Origin: Anastrepha obliqua
Taxonomy: Eukaryota; Arthropoda; Insecta; Diptera; Tephritidae
Assembly: GCF_027943255.1 (NCBI RefSeq)
Contig: NC_072892.1
Span: 21,971,792 to 22,035,791, forward strand
Direction: 5' to 3'
Length of the DNA stretch: 64,000 nt
Made by a program: the position numbers and the translations under genes
Shown here: in pieces, positions 10,560 through 21,429 of the stretch
Layout of the letters: each line of letters begins with the position of its first letter
Position numbering within the stretch: the first letter of the stretch is position 1
Notes under the pieces: model-generated
Databases searched by the model: none
The model's input: only the letters and a program-made list of their open reading frames with translations
What the model was told of the DNA's origin: nothing

Positions 10560-11450
10560 TTGACTATAGAACTCCGACGTACGGCTCAAAGTTAGACGGA
10601 AAAAGTGATGGAGGCAAGTCTTTTGCATTTAACATTCCCGAAAAGCTTATCCGGCCTTGCAATACTACCCTGACAAACACCACTAGCGCATTGATCTTTA
10701 TGAGCGATTTGAAACGAAACGGGATTTCAGACAAGGCGATCCCTTATCTGGCGACCTTTTCAACTTGATGATGGGGGCAGTCAGTGCAACTTTCTCCAGA
10801 AAAATAAACTCGGCGAGTGGGTCTTGCGGTAAACTAGGACAAGACAAAGTATCTCGTGTGAACAACCAAAAATTCGACGCGTATTGGACAGCAGGTTACG
10901 ATTGACAATTACGAGTTCAGCGTAGTTAAGAACTTTGTCTATCTAGGATCCAGCAATAACACCAACAACAAAGTCAGTCAAGAGATCCAGCAAGAACAAC
11001 TCTTGCCTACAGGTGCTACTTTGGTCTCTATTAATCACTCGTCCTCCCGGTCTTACTGTATGGCGCTGAGTGCTGTATGGCGCTTTAACGAACACCGATG
11101 GGCGGTTATGAGGAGTTTCCGAGCGAAAAAATCTTCATAAGATCTAGGGTTCAATTTGCGTGAATGATGCATACCGAATAAGATGGGGCTGTATGCCGAC
11201 ATCGTCGTAAAGAAGCGCATTAAAATTCAGCGGCTACGTTGGCTAAGTCAAATTGAGCGAATTGACAACAACGCTCCAACAAAGAAGGTGCTCTTTTCGA
11301 AATGGAACTCGTGAAACTCACAAAAAAGGGCATCTTCATCCACGTTGGAAAGACCAAGTCGACGAGGACCTGACCGCCTTCGGAGTTTCGCGCACAATGC
11401 AGTGACGATTAACGCAACATTTGAGTAGCGGTCAAGCCCGACCATCGGTT
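10560..11450 (+). mobile_element. degenerate RTE-like LINE, reverse transcriptase to C-terminus
   Basis: Near 10725-10775 a plus frame reads RQGDPLSGDLFNLMM, the conserved stretch ahead of the reverse transcriptase active site. Near 10905-10985 it reads VTIDNYEFSVVKNFVYLGSS, and near 11215-11265 KKRIKIQRLRWLSQIERID. These match, in order, the copy at 13378-15630 (DSYDFEVVKDFVYLGTS, then QRIKIQRLHWLGHVVRID). The catalytic YADD segment is gone, so the copy has an internal deletion as well as many stops. It is a 5'-truncated, inactive relative of the LINEs at 13.4 and 57.7 kb. Confidence 0.75.
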
Positions 11451-12167
11451 GTAGTTACCAGCTAGGCAATTGGCAGCTGATTACTCCATTTACAGAAAAG
11501 AGAGTAGTGGGTGCGCCGTTTGACATAGAAAGTTACAAAGTCCTCTGACCACTGATTGGTCACAGGTGGCAAATGAAGCTTCAAAGTCTAATTGAAACAC
11601 ACACTTTCGACAATTAGGGGAGTATGCAACCGACTCATACAGGAATTCGTTACTTGAAACTCTTAAATAGCTACTCATTCTTCCTGTAATTACTATTTAA
11701 AACGACAGTAAAATGGAATCACCTCAGCATCTGCATCGTAACTATACTGTTTTCACGAACTAAGATTCAGCCCTCCGAGTTTGTACTCTGTATGCGCAAA
11801 CAGCACTTAGTTTTAGATATGGAGACACTTCACTTATAGCTAGAACTTCTACCTAATAGGCACTGCAGTAGTCTGGTGGTCGAATGGATAGTTCAAGTCC
11901 TAAATCCTTCGAAAATACTTAATAGACAACTTTATCGTCTAGCTAGGAATCATCCGTATAGAAATTTCTCTATGACTTTGATGTTTGCCACTTTCTTCTT
12001 GACGAGATGCTCGTCTTGAAGAGTCTGTCGAAGTTGAGTCTAGGAATAGAGTAGTCCATTTCTTGTTTGTGACTATTCAGAGTATGCAAAATAGAGCCGA
12101 ACCGCCGGTCATTCCATAGCGCCATACTTTTAAGTCCAAGCGGCGAGGCGGCGGTTACGTGTTTACC
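11451..12167. other. unassigned sequence left of the pogo-like element
   Basis: No recognisable coding segment; small open frames only. It ends at the TA (12168-12169) that borders the pogo-like element. Confidence 0.5.
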
Positions 12168-12318
12168 TACCGTCTTTTTCCGAAAATAAGACATCCTCCG
12201 AAAATATTGCCTAGCTAAAATAATATGACAAAAAGAATTCGTTAAAAATGCTGTTGATTTATTAAGTAAAAGCAATTTCATTCAAAAATAAAGTGAATAA
12301 TTTTTAACCCCAGTTGAA

Positions 12319-13377
12319 ATGAGCACAAAACGAAAGACCTATTCCGTCGAGTGCAAGAAGGAAATCGTGGAAGACTCCAGGGGTGTCAATCTTGTAGCAT
12401 TCTGTAAAGGGAAGATGTTGAATCTCTGTATGGTTCGTAAATAGTATGCAAACTACGATTACCTGTATCAAGTGGTGGACCAAGGAAATGAGAAAAAAAC
12501 GCAGAGTTGGATCAGGTCGGCAGCCGTTATTTTCTGAGTGGAAGGATTGCATCTGGGAATGGACTGAAGGAAGGAGAGCAATGGCTTTGGTTGTGCGCAG
12601 GTTGTGATATGCAAAAATTTGCCCTTGAAATCGTAATTGAATTTGATATATCCACAGAAGAATTTGAAGCATCGTCACACTGGTTGTACAACTTCCTTAA
12701 ACGATCTGAACTGTTTCTAAGGAGATCAACAACATTGTTTAAGCTGAATGAAGTTGTTAAGCGGGCATTAGCGTCTAAGCGTTTTGTTAATGTCATCGAT
12801 TTTTCGAAATACCAACTCTCCAACATGGTTTCTATGGATGAGACCGCGGTATTCCTAGGCCAAGGCGCTCAAACGACAGTTCACCACAAAGCTTCTTCGT
12901 CAATTTATGTGACTTCTACCGGTTACAATGGTGCACGTGTTACCTGTACTTCGGCGATTCGTCTAGATGGCAAAAAAAATTTAAAAAATACCAGATTCAA
13001 CGTGCTTCAGGAATTTATGTCATTGAAAGTGAAAACCCCCGTGCACCCAAGCAGTTATAAGAAAGTGGGTTGATTTTATGCTGACACCACTGTTGAGGCG
13101 TCAGTATGGGCTAGTAGTTTGGGATTCAGCCGGTGCTCACCGCGCTAAAGACATGAAAAACTTTGTTGCTGAGAAGAATAATGATTCCGGCAGGAATAAC
13201 TGGTTACCTCCAGACACTTGACATTGCAATAAACAAGCCATTCAAGAATCATTTGCGGATGAAAGTCAATGAATATATTGAAAACAGAAAAATGAGAAAT
13301 GTGGAGGTAATTTTGTAAAACCAGGCTTACAAGAAGTTGTGAATTGGGTAAAAAATTCATGGGACAAAATAACTGAC
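12319..13377 (+). pseudogene. pogo-type transposase, N-terminal and catalytic part (broken)
   Basis: Start chosen at ATG 12319, giving MSTKRKTYSVECKKEIVED, a helix-turn-helix start of pogo/Tigger proteins; it stops at codon 42. The middle is readable in other frames. GRQPLFSEWKDCIWEW (near 12520) is followed after a frameshift near 12600 by the second DNA-binding half (FDISTEEFEASSHWLYNFLK). The first catalytic Asp lies in NMVSMDETAVF near 12830, the second in YGLVVWDSAGAHRAKDM near 13095-13150, and the third in GYLQTLDIAINKPFK near 13200-13245. All three acidic positions are therefore still visible despite several frameshifts and stops. The LINE interrupts just after NSWDKITD (13377); the C-terminus resumes at 15631. 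Confidence 0.85.
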
Positions 13378-13462
13378 GAGCGTCTCGCAATAATCCGCAT
13401 GAAAGCGCGATTTTTTAACATCTCGCTAATTTGCGCCCACGCCCCGACGGAAGAGAAGGGCG

Positions 13463-14083
13463 ATGCGACCAAATAAGCGCTTGGAACGTTCCTATGAGCG
13501 TTGCCCCCGCCACGACATAAACATCGTGCTTGGCGACTTCAACGCCACGGTGGGCAAGGAGGGAATTTTTGGTCCCACAGTCGGAAAATTCAGCCTGCAC
13601 AACGAAACATCGGGTAACGGACAGAGGCTGATCGACTTCGCCGGGGCCCGAAACATGGTAGTCTGCAGCACCAGATTTCAGGATAAAAAGATACACCAAG
13701 CTACTTGGGTGTCCCCTGATCGAAAAACGCGAAACCAGATCGATCATGTTGTGATAGATGGAAGACACGCTTCTAGTGTATTAGATGTACGTACGATCAG
13801 AGGACCCAACATCGACTCGGATCATTACCTTGTTGCAGCCAAACTGCGCACACGCCTCTGTGCAGCAAAAAACGTACATCCACCTACGCAAAGAATGTTC
13901 GACATCGAAAAGCTACAATCACAACAGACAGCCAGAAGATTCGCCACTCGACTCTCACTCCTGCTCTCAGAGAGCACTGCCAAACAAACCGGCATGCACG
14001 AGCAATGGATCAACATTTCTCGTTCCCTATGTACCGCCGCCGAAGAAGAAATCGGATACCGGCGAGCTCGAAAAAACAGTTGA
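13463..14083 (+). pseudogene. LINE endonuclease domain (exonuclease-endonuclease-phosphatase fold)
   Basis: An open frame of 206 codons covers the C-terminal half of an apurinic-type endonuclease that nicks the target DNA. NIVLGDFNATVG (codons 22-33) is the conserved GDFN motif. NQIDHVVID (near codon 93) and DSDHYLVAAKL (near codon 116), with the conserved S/D-DH active-site histidine, follow. The N-terminal catalytic residues lie before this frame or are lost by truncation. The frame ends at a stop (14081) ahead of the linker to the reverse transcriptase, which is in a different frame. Such fragments are often mislabelled as a 'craniofacial development protein 2-like' host gene. Confidence 0.85.
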
Positions 14084-14260
14084 TACGACGAGGAATGTCA
14101 TGTTGCCGCTGAAAGAAAGGATGCCGCCTATAGAGCCACGCTGCGATCGGGCGCAACGCGAGCCATGTGGGATCGCTACCGAAAGCTAAAAAAGGAAAAG
14201 CGACGTATTATCCGAAAGAAGAAACGAGAGGCCGAAATACGTTAGTGCGAAGAGCTTGAG

Positions 14261-14960
14261 ATGCTGGCCAACAGGAACAACGCCCGAAAATTCTACCAGA
14301 AAGTTGTGCGGCTTACAGAAGGTTCTAAGACCGGAGCGTTTTCCTGTAAGAACAAAGACGGCGAACTGGTGACTGACATCCAGAGCAATTTTAAATTATG
14401 GAGGGAACACTTCTCGAACCTGTTAAACAGTGACAGCTGCGCATGTCACAGAGAATGTAAAGATCCCGATACCCCAATCGTTGACGACGCAATTGTCGTT
14501 CCGCCACCCGACAATGACGAGGTGAGAATAGCAATAACACGGCTAAAGAACAACAAAGGCGCGGGTGCCGACGGACTGCCGGCTGAGCTATTCAAACATG
14601 GCGGCGAGGAGCTCGTAAGGTGCATGCATCAGCTTCTATGCAAAATATGGTCGGATGAAAGCATGCCTGCCGATAGGAATTTAAGTGTGCTCTGCCCAAT
14701 CCATAAGAAAGGCACTCCTACAATCTGTGCCAATTACCGCAGGATAAGGTTCTAGCGAGCGTATTGTGTGAAAGGCTGAAGCCCACCGTCAACCAACTGA
14801 TTGGACTTTATCAGTGAGGCTTTAGCCCTGGAAAGTCTACCATCGACCAAATATGTACAATACGCCAAATCTTGGAAAAGACCCACGAAAGAAAAATCGA
14901 CACACAACATCTTTTCGTCAATTTCAAAGCTGCATTCGACAGTACGGAAAGGAGTTAGAT
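14261..14960 (+). pseudogene. LINE reverse transcriptase, N-terminal motifs only
   Basis: The frame at 14261-14755 carries RLKNNKGAGADGLPAELF (near codon 90), the first reverse transcriptase motif, and LSVLCPIHKKG before the CANYR motif. A frameshift follows. The next conserved stretch, GFSPGKSTIDQICTIRQILE, lies at about 14818-14877, and FVNFKAAFDST (motif A, with its Asp) at about 14915-14947. The sequence then jumps straight to the C-terminal region, so the part holding the YADD active site is deleted. The enzyme cannot function. Confidence 0.85.
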
Positions 14961-14984
14961 ACTCGTACTCGCGTATCGGCACCC

Positions 14985-15601
14985 ACGTCACTGTTGACAG
15001 TTATGATTTCGAGGTTGTAAAAGACTTTGTTTATTTAGGAACCAGTATTAACACCGATAACAATGTCAGTCTGGAAATCCAACGTCAAATCTCTCTTGCC
15101 AACATGTGCTACTTTGGACTAAGTAGGAAACTGAGCGGTAAAGTCCTCTCTCGACGAACAAAACTAACACTCTACAAGACTCTCATTATGCCCGTACTAA
15201 CATATGGCGCAGAAGCTTGGACGATGACATCCGATGAAGCGACGCTTGTAGTGTTTGAGAGAAAGATTCTGCGAAAGATTTTTGGATCTTTGCACGTTGG
15301 CAACGGCGAATATCGCAGGCGATGGAACGATGAGCTGTATGAGCTTTACGACGACATAGACATAGCGCAGCGAATAAAAATCCAGCGGCTACATTGGCTG
15401 GGTCATGTCGTCCGAATAGATACACACGCTCCGGCTTTGAAAGTATTCGATGGTGGTAGCAGAGGAAGAGGGCGGCCTCCTCTGCGTTGGAAAGATCAGG
15501 TGGAGAAGGACTTGGCCTCACTTAGTGTGTCCAATTGGCGCCGATTAGCACGAGAAAGAAACGACTGGCGCGCTTTGTTAAACTTGGCCAAAATCGCATA
15601 A
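14985..15601 (+). pseudogene. LINE polyprotein C-terminal region
   Basis: Open to the stop at 15599-15601. From DSYDFEVVKDFVYLGTSINT onward it is colinear with the C-terminal part of RTE-like LINEs: LTYGAEAWTM near 15200, IQRLHWLGHVVRID near 15380-15420, then RGRGRPPLRWKDQVEKDL near 15460-15515. No known catalytic residue lies in this region; it probably binds RNA or the template. It is the longest continuous piece of this copy. The frame itself starts earlier (14801), where it reads through out-of-frame reverse transcriptase sequence. Confidence 0.85.
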
Positions 15602-15630
15602 GCGGTTATCGCGCCAATTAAGAAGAAGAA

Positions 15631-15822
15631 GATGTTTCCAATGCTCTACGAAGAGGCTACTTAGACAAGAAGTATTCCTTTAACTATAGCTATATCGCAA
15701 GACATGAGAGATTCACACCACTGATTCAACAAGAAATGGATTTGGCGGAAAATCAGAATATAATTCAGAATTTTATTGATGACAATGTTCCAGAAGAAGA
15801 TGACATGACTGTAATAGAATAA
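15631..15822 (+). pseudogene. pogo-type transposase, C-terminal end
   Basis: Directly after the LINE tail the frame reads DVSNALRRGYLDKKYSFNYS and continues to an acidic end (DDNVPEEDDMTVIE) and stop at 15820-15822. Acidic C-termini are usual for pogo/Tigger transposases. Joined in order to NSWDKITD at 13377, it shows what the LINE interrupted. Confidence 0.85.
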
Positions 15823-15970
15823 ATTTAAATTTCTGTATTCTGTGTAAAATAAATATTAAATAAAAATATATAAAAATACTTTTTTTTGCCCTCCCCCCAA
15901 AATAAGCCCTAGCGTATTTTGAACTAAAAAAGAAAGTAAGGCAGTGACTTATTTTCGAAAAAAGACGGTA

Positions 15971-16705
15971 TAAGCGGACATGTCAAATATGACACCATAT
16001 TTTTATTTTTTCAATAATTTTGTTTTAACTTTCAAAAGGCATTCAATTACCTGATAAGTGGCCCTTGCCCTCGAACATTGAATGCAGCGACTAGCTTATT
16101 TGACAATAGGACCAGCAATTTATTGTATTCGAGTGTAGTAAAATGTATTCGTTCCAGTATAATTTTCACATAAGGTTTGCTATTACATTTTGCCATTTTT
16201 TATTTGTTAAAATATCTTGAAACTTCGCTTGCCATTTTATTGCACTTCATTCACTTTTCTGCCTAATCATCATTTTTCAATATGAATTTTTTTTTTTTTT
16301 TGTTTTTTTTTTTTTTTGTAACATTTTATAACCACTTATCTTTCGCATTGAAATACTTAAGCAACTTCAATGTCGAAAATCGCAAATGAGTACATCGATT
16401 TTTACAATACAAATTGTTTATACCTTTTCTTCAACCAATTCAATAGGCTTACCAACAAATAGTAAAATCTGCTATTGATGTATCTAAGCGCCTTGAGTCG
16501 CGAGTCAATTGCTGATGCTGGGATTATGTTCGCTTGCCTTTTACTTATCTATTCTTCGTGTTCGCTTCAAAAGCGAAATGAGGTTTACTTATTCAGTTTT
16601 TCGATGTAGATGCACCTACAGTAGGCAAAGTAGCTGCACAAATTAAGCAACCTGAGCTGCTCCGATGCGGAAGCAATTTAAAAAAGTTGTCATTGGTAAT
16701 ATCGA
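15971..16705. other. non-coding, AT-rich
   Basis: No coding or transposon motif recognised. Two T runs lie at 16290-16317. Confidence 0.6.
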
Positions 16706-17650
16706 TTAAGGGGGAAAGTTCATGTAAAATTTTCAAAAAATCGATTTTTTTTATATATGGAAAGTATAGTATCTTAAGAATATACTGTGAAATTTTCATG
16801 CGGAAATTCCTAATATTATAGCTTCTATAGCCCATTAGTTATGTAGAGAGCGGTCCGCGCACTTCTGTACCTCAAACTTTAAACTCATTTATCTCGAAAC
16901 TGTTTTTTTAAAAACTGCTCGCGCTGTAACTCAAAAAGTTATGAACCGATTTGTTTGAAGTTTAGTGAGGCTTTTCTGTATACCTTCTACTCAAATATGA
17001 ACGAGACGGTATCAATAAAACGGTCCGCGGATGACATATGGCAAAAATACATTTTTTGTTGGATGGTAGGACTGTTATAAGCTTACATGGCAAATTTCAG
17101 CGTGATATGTCACATAGTTTGTTTTCTGTGCTACTGTAAACAAGTCAAGCTCGAGTGTGTTCTTCGAATTTAACGATGGAAATTCAAGTTGAACAAAGAA
17201 TTTGTTTGAAATTTTGTTATTCCAACAAAATTTCGGCTTCAGACGCCTTAAAAATGTTGCAGACAACCTATGGGGACTCTGCTCTATCGCGTGCACGTGT
17301 TTTCCAGTGGTACAAATCGTTCAAAGAGGGCCGTATCGGTTGAAAACTTGCCTCATGAACGTCGTCCAGCAACATCAGTAAACGATGGCCCTAAATGCTG
17401 ACTTTTTTTCAAAGGCTTATTTTATAATTAATTTTATACTTGTTTTTTAATTTTATAGGTTCATCCCTTCCGTAAATATGTTATAAAAAAACCAATTTCA
17501 TTTTTTTGTTTCAGATCGATAGACAAGGAATGATCCTGAGCCGCCATTTTGAAAAAAAATGTACTCTCGAAAGGTTAAATAAAGTTGTGTTAAAGCTTCA
17601 AAATAATATAATTATTTTATCACCTTTAAAATATGTTTCTCCCCCCTTAA
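16706..17650. mobile_element. TTAA-bounded repeat element containing a mariner fragment
   Basis: The element is bordered by TTAA on both sides (16706-16709 and 17647-17650), with GGGGG just inside the left and CCCCCC just inside the right. The left end shares an ordered set of motifs with sequence at 33290-33741 and 35355-36060: TTAA plus a G run, AAAATCGATTTTTTT, a GCGCGC-like patch, CAAACTTTAAAC and TCTCGAA. TTAA target sites are typical of piggyBac-superfamily elements, so a piggyBac-dependent non-autonomous element is plausible. Long terminal repeats are weak here. Confidence 0.55.
17176..17390 (+). pseudogene. mariner transposase N-terminal (HTH) fragment
   Basis: From ATG 17176 the frame reads MEIQVEQRICLKFCYSNKIS, then LQTTYGDSALSRARVFQWYK and SFKEGR, and stops near 17342. 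After a frameshift NLPHERRPATSVND can be read. This is the paired helix-turn-helix DNA-binding region of mariner transposases. There is no catalytic domain. It lies inside the TTAA-bounded element, so it was probably captured or inserted there. Confidence 0.8.
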
Positions 17651-17699
17651 AACTCAATATTAAGTAGAAGCCGAAGTTAGTAGAGAGGAGAAATTGTTA

Positions 17700-18950
17700 A
17701 AGTACTCCTCTAGCACTGCCTAAGTAGGATTAAAGTGCCGTTTTTGTACCAATTTGAGACCTCCAACAGGCAGATATATACAGCCAGCCAGAGCTGTAGA
17801 TGTAAGAGAGAAGGTTGATGGAATTTAGATTGGAGCACTGCCCCAGGCTGCCGAAGAAAGAAGAGCCCAGTACACTTAATCGTCTGGCTGACATTTACAA
17901 TGAAAATGTTCAACATTCTCCTTCTCTGAAAGGTTCCCCAGCTTTTTCGGCGTATGTGCCGATCGTCCAATGACCGGTAAACACAGCTAAGAGTTTGGAA
18001 ATTTGATAGCATGGAGTCCCCAGGACTTCTTGTGTCCTGCGTTTATTGTACTGGGACAAAAAGGTTTTCGAAATAGGACACGAAGAAAAGGAGCTCCAAC
18101 TCTCCTGCGCTTCCCTAATAAATGATTTATATAATTCCCTTTAACAATACTGGACGACTAGGTAGGACGCATCTGAGACCAATTCAGTCGAGCTCTTCCT
18201 GGCGAGCTCATCAGCAATTACATTTCTCTCTATGTTCTCATGTCCTAGCATCAAGGATGATAGATACCAGGTTTGCTTGTTAGGTGTGGTGAAACCAAAA
18301 TGTTTGAGGGGAACTTTGGCATATCTGTCAAATTCACAGCCGAATAACGGTCTGCTAGGTAGTACGCCTCTAAAAATCTTTTCATCATGTCTAGCACCCA
18401 GTTCAGGGAAATGTTACCTGCACACCCAAAAACTTTGAATACAGGAGTTGACTAATTGGAATCTGCGCCATGACGTCGTCATTATCAAGGCTCAACTGTC
18501 AGAAAAACTGTTGATATCTCTCTCGCCCCCACGTTACTTAAGCATTTTGCATGCCTGCAGGATCGCAAAGACCTTTGCCTAAAAAACACTAGCAGTATTC
18601 GGCAAATTTTAAGGAAATATATAAATTGGTTGATGTAAGGGAAAACCCCTGCTCCGATTCTCGATTTTATCTTAGAACCATCGGTGAAGAGAGAGTTAAC
18701 ACCATCGGTACAGACTTTACCCTCGCTCCAATCCTACCTACTTAGAAAGATTGTTCTGGCACGACCCTCAAACTCCAGTTTGCGGATAGAAAGATCTGTA
18801 CGAAATGCAGAGAAATACGCTGTTAATTACCCTGAAATGCTGCCATGTCTCTTGAGAGATTGCCTACAGAGGCCTACCTCCAATCTAACATGATTGCATT
18901 TCGAGCAGCGTTGGAAATAACATGAAAGTCGACGGAAAGAAAGCATGCAC
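17700..18950 (-). mobile_element. 'family A' I-like LINE relic (RNase H and C-terminus)
   Basis: Reading the minus strand from 18950 down: EFEGRARTIFLS, then SLFTDGSKIKSRIGAGVF near 18700-18650 (start of RNase H with its first Asp). A P-like insertion follows at 18248-18391, then the C-terminal region down to about 17710, where the sequence matches the ends at 40154-40567 and 47293-47742 (cysteine-rich CGDLSEKE.., then RLRSLGAPFFDSL..). Stops and shifts are frequent. Four copies of this family (here, 40.0, 47.2 and 50.9 kb) occur in the window, the last in opposite orientation. Confidence 0.75.
18248..18391 (-). mobile_element. truncated P-like element inserted in family A LINE
   Basis: The segment holds, in reverse orientation, the internal part of the P-like element (CCAGGTTTGCTTGTTAGGTG) fused to its terminal part (GCCGAATAACGGTCTGCT). 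It ends ATCTTTTCATCATG, the cleanest copy of the terminus. The flanking LINE sequence resumes on both sides and the string CTAGCA occurs at both junctions, suggesting a remnant target duplication. Confidence 0.7.
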
Positions 18951-20530
18951 CTTCAATTTGCGCACATTGTTGTAATGGCCTGCAATTGATTGCTTTATCA
19001 CAATTTTTTTTTTTGCATTCTTTCCTTCCCTTTTTTCAGTTTTTCCGTGTGTTTTTGTTTTCGCAGCGATAAATTACAGATAATATATTTTTATCTCTAA
19101 AAATACCTATAAACACAAAACTCACCAATACTTTCGCATGCAATAAAACTCAATAAAATCAACTTAGCAATTATAGGTGCGCAACGAACGAGAGGAAATA
19201 AAATAATAGTTGCAGAAAGGACTGGAAATGGCATGCAAATATTAAACTCACTAGAGCATACAATAATAAAATAATTATTTCACTTTGCATTCATATAATT
19301 TGTATGTTCTTTATAAAAAGCGCGTCAAGTACTGCATTTTCAACATTTTTATTCATATTTAATGGCTTTTAGTTGAATTTATTCAATATGGGAAATGTTC
19401 ATTCCATTTCGGAGTGATAATCTTCGTGTGTACGCCGCCGCCATTAAAAATGCATAAAATCAAAAAGTAAGCAAATGGCTATTAGCATATCTCACCCATT
19501 GTAAACAACAACATATCGGTTGCAAAGAGTATTAAACCTAAGCACACAAATGTAACAGGTGTGAATGGGTAAACGCGGAGAAATCAATTAACCGTATTTA
19601 ATTATGTGGGGAAATTCGCATGTATGTATGTATTTTGTATACAAATTTTTCGAACGCGCTGCTAATTCAAATAAGCAGGGAAATCAATTGAGCGGAAACC
19701 ACTGCGGTTGTTTATTCTAAAATAGGGCTTCCAAGCATATTTTCCCATTTTTTTAAGTGGGCGTGTTCCCTTTTTTCTTTTTTTATATAAAAAATTTTGC
19801 AATTTTTTATGCGATGATTTTTTGAATTTTTTCCATTTCCGTTAAATGGAAAGTGGACGAGACTAATGCGTGATTTTTCTCATTTTTAATAGCAATTTAA
19901 CTTGGAGCAAGCACGATATACATATATATGAACATTAGGGTGCATCGCTCTCCATAAAAAAAAAACTTATCGACACTACAAAATATTTCACTAGAATTAT
20001 AAAATTGATTATACTTTAAAACTTTTGTTAAATTATGCGAAAAAATGTTAAGATTTACGTGAGCTGTGCCGATTTGAAGGTCAACGATTTTTATAAATAA
20101 AAGTAGTTCTTAAAAATATATTTTTTTACATCCCCCTCTAATGATAAAAGAGTTTAAAGTTAAAATGCCTGCATAAAAATGTTGAAAATTTTTACTAACG
20201 AAATCAAAATTAGTTGATTAATTTTTTAATTGAATGGAAAGTGTGAGCAACTACGTTTTCAATGATATCTTAGAAGCCTATATTGGTCAAAATTTGGTTG
20301 GCTTATTACATTAGAGTCAAAAATAGCATAAAAAATCTCATTATTTTGCTGTCGTTGACAAACTCTGTGATTTTCTGGAACAAAAAAATATTTTAAAGTC
20401 TAATTTCTTTACAAAAAAAAGTGCGTGTACACATAACAGAAGTGAAACTTTCAAGGCAGACACAGAAAGAGGGAGAGACCCGAGAGAGAATGAGAGAGAG
20501 AGAGAAAGAGTTTATATCTAAATTAATTCA
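18951..20530. other. AT-rich non-coding DNA
   Basis: No gene or element recognised in about 1.6 kb. There are T runs at 19000-19040 and a GA-rich simple repeat at 20468-20511. Confidence 0.6.
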
Positions 20531-21425
20531 CAAAATTTGCAGAGAATACAAATAGACAAAATTTACAAAAAACGGAGAAGGGATAAGAATATATGGAAAA
20601 TATATCAACGAAGTTCCATGCGCAAGCGGAATACGACAAGGAGACTCGCTGAGCCCAATACTCTTCAATACAATAATGGACCAAATAATAAAAGAAGTCA
20701 AGTCATTAGATGGGTATCGTCTTAATAACATGAGCATACCAATTTTATGTTATGCAGATGATGCCATATTAATTGCGGACTCTGAAGACAATCTGCAAAG
20801 ATTACTACACAAGTTTGTAGTTACAGCCAAACAGTTTAATATGGAGGTCTCCAGAAAAAAAAACAAAAAGTTTAGTAGTTGCCAAGAATGCGATCAGATG
20901 CAAACTTGAAATAGAAAGGACGATGATAGAGCAAGTTATGAAATTTAAATACCTGGATATAGAAATATCCAGTGACCGCGACATTATTAGGGAAGTCAGA
21001 GAGGGATGTATGCAGGGCGCACGTATTGCAGGTTGCATTAGGGATGTTGTATGGTGGAACAAATATATGACCACTGAAAGCAAGACGCGTATATACAAGA
21101 CTGTAATAAGACCAATCCTGACCTATGGAGCCGAAGCACGAGCTGAAAACGCAAAAACAAAACAGCTACTGCGTACAGCTGAAATGCAAGTTCTACGATC
21201 CATCGTAGGAAAACACATCTTGGCTGCATTATAAACGAGGTCATTCGTGACGAAACTGGCATTAATGACGTAGTGAAGTTTATAAGAACAAGAAGACGAG
21301 CTTGGAACGACAGAATTATCCGAATAGCGAGGGACTATATACCATATGGAAAGCTCGGACCTGGAAGACCACCAAAGAGATGGCGCGAAAGCTGGATTTC
21401 AACATCAGCGGAAGGACAATAACAT
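20530..21425 (+). mobile_element. LINE reverse transcriptase fragment with intact YADD
   Basis: The plus strand reads ASGIRQGDSLSPILFNTIMD near 20620-20680, then ILCYADDAILIADSEDNL near 20740-20800, so the reverse transcriptase active site (two Asp) is preserved. After a frameshift it continues as FKYLDIEISSDRDIIREVRE and IYKTVIRPILTYGAEA (20923-21234). After another shift comes RRRAWNDRIIRIARDYIP, then GPGRPPKRWRESW to a stop near 21421. This is a 5'-truncated LINE of a different family from the RTE-like copies. It is inactive because the endonuclease is missing and the frame is broken. The clade is uncertain. Confidence 0.8.
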
Positions 21426-21429
21426 TTCG

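Larger units (their letters stand above)
13378..15630 (+). mobile_element. RTE-like LINE (endonuclease plus partial reverse transcriptase) nested in the pogo-like element
   Basis: The element begins inside its endonuclease domain (RFFNISLICAHAPTEEK near 13410-13460) and ends 18 bases past its stop in an AAG-repeat tail (15619-15630). Order: apurinic-type endonuclease, reverse transcriptase N-part, deletion, C-terminal RNA-binding/thumb region. It would have moved by target-primed reverse transcription. It is 5'-truncated and internally deleted, and the coding sequence is cut into three frames. Related relics lie at 10560-11450 and 57650-59400. RTE-like is inferred from the endonuclease type and from the C-terminal RLHWLGHV and RGRGRPPLRW motifs. 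Confidence 0.85.
12170..15968 (+). mobile_element. pogo-like DNA transposon with TIRs and TA duplication, carrying a nested LINE
   Basis: The left end CCGTCTTTTTCCGAAAATAA and the reverse complement of the right end CCGTCTTTTTTCGAAAATAA form inverted repeats of about 25 bases with three mismatches. TA flanks both sides (12168-12169 and 15969-15970). The total is 3799 bp. Removing the LINE at about 13378-15630 leaves about 1.55 kb, a normal size for a pogo-type element. The transposase is split across the LINE and is also broken by its own frameshifts. It moved by cut-and-paste before the LINE landed in it. Confidence 0.88.

Noticed and set aside
13463..14083. Host gene of the craniofacial development protein 2-like type
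   Set aside because: It is the endonuclease domain of a LINE, continuous with reverse transcriptase motifs downstream and an AAG tail.
20676..20909. Reverse transcriptase with YADD taken as telomerase or a host gene
   Set aside because: Flanking motifs (GIRQGDSLSP, LTYGAEA, GRPPKRW) are those of non-LTR retrotransposons.
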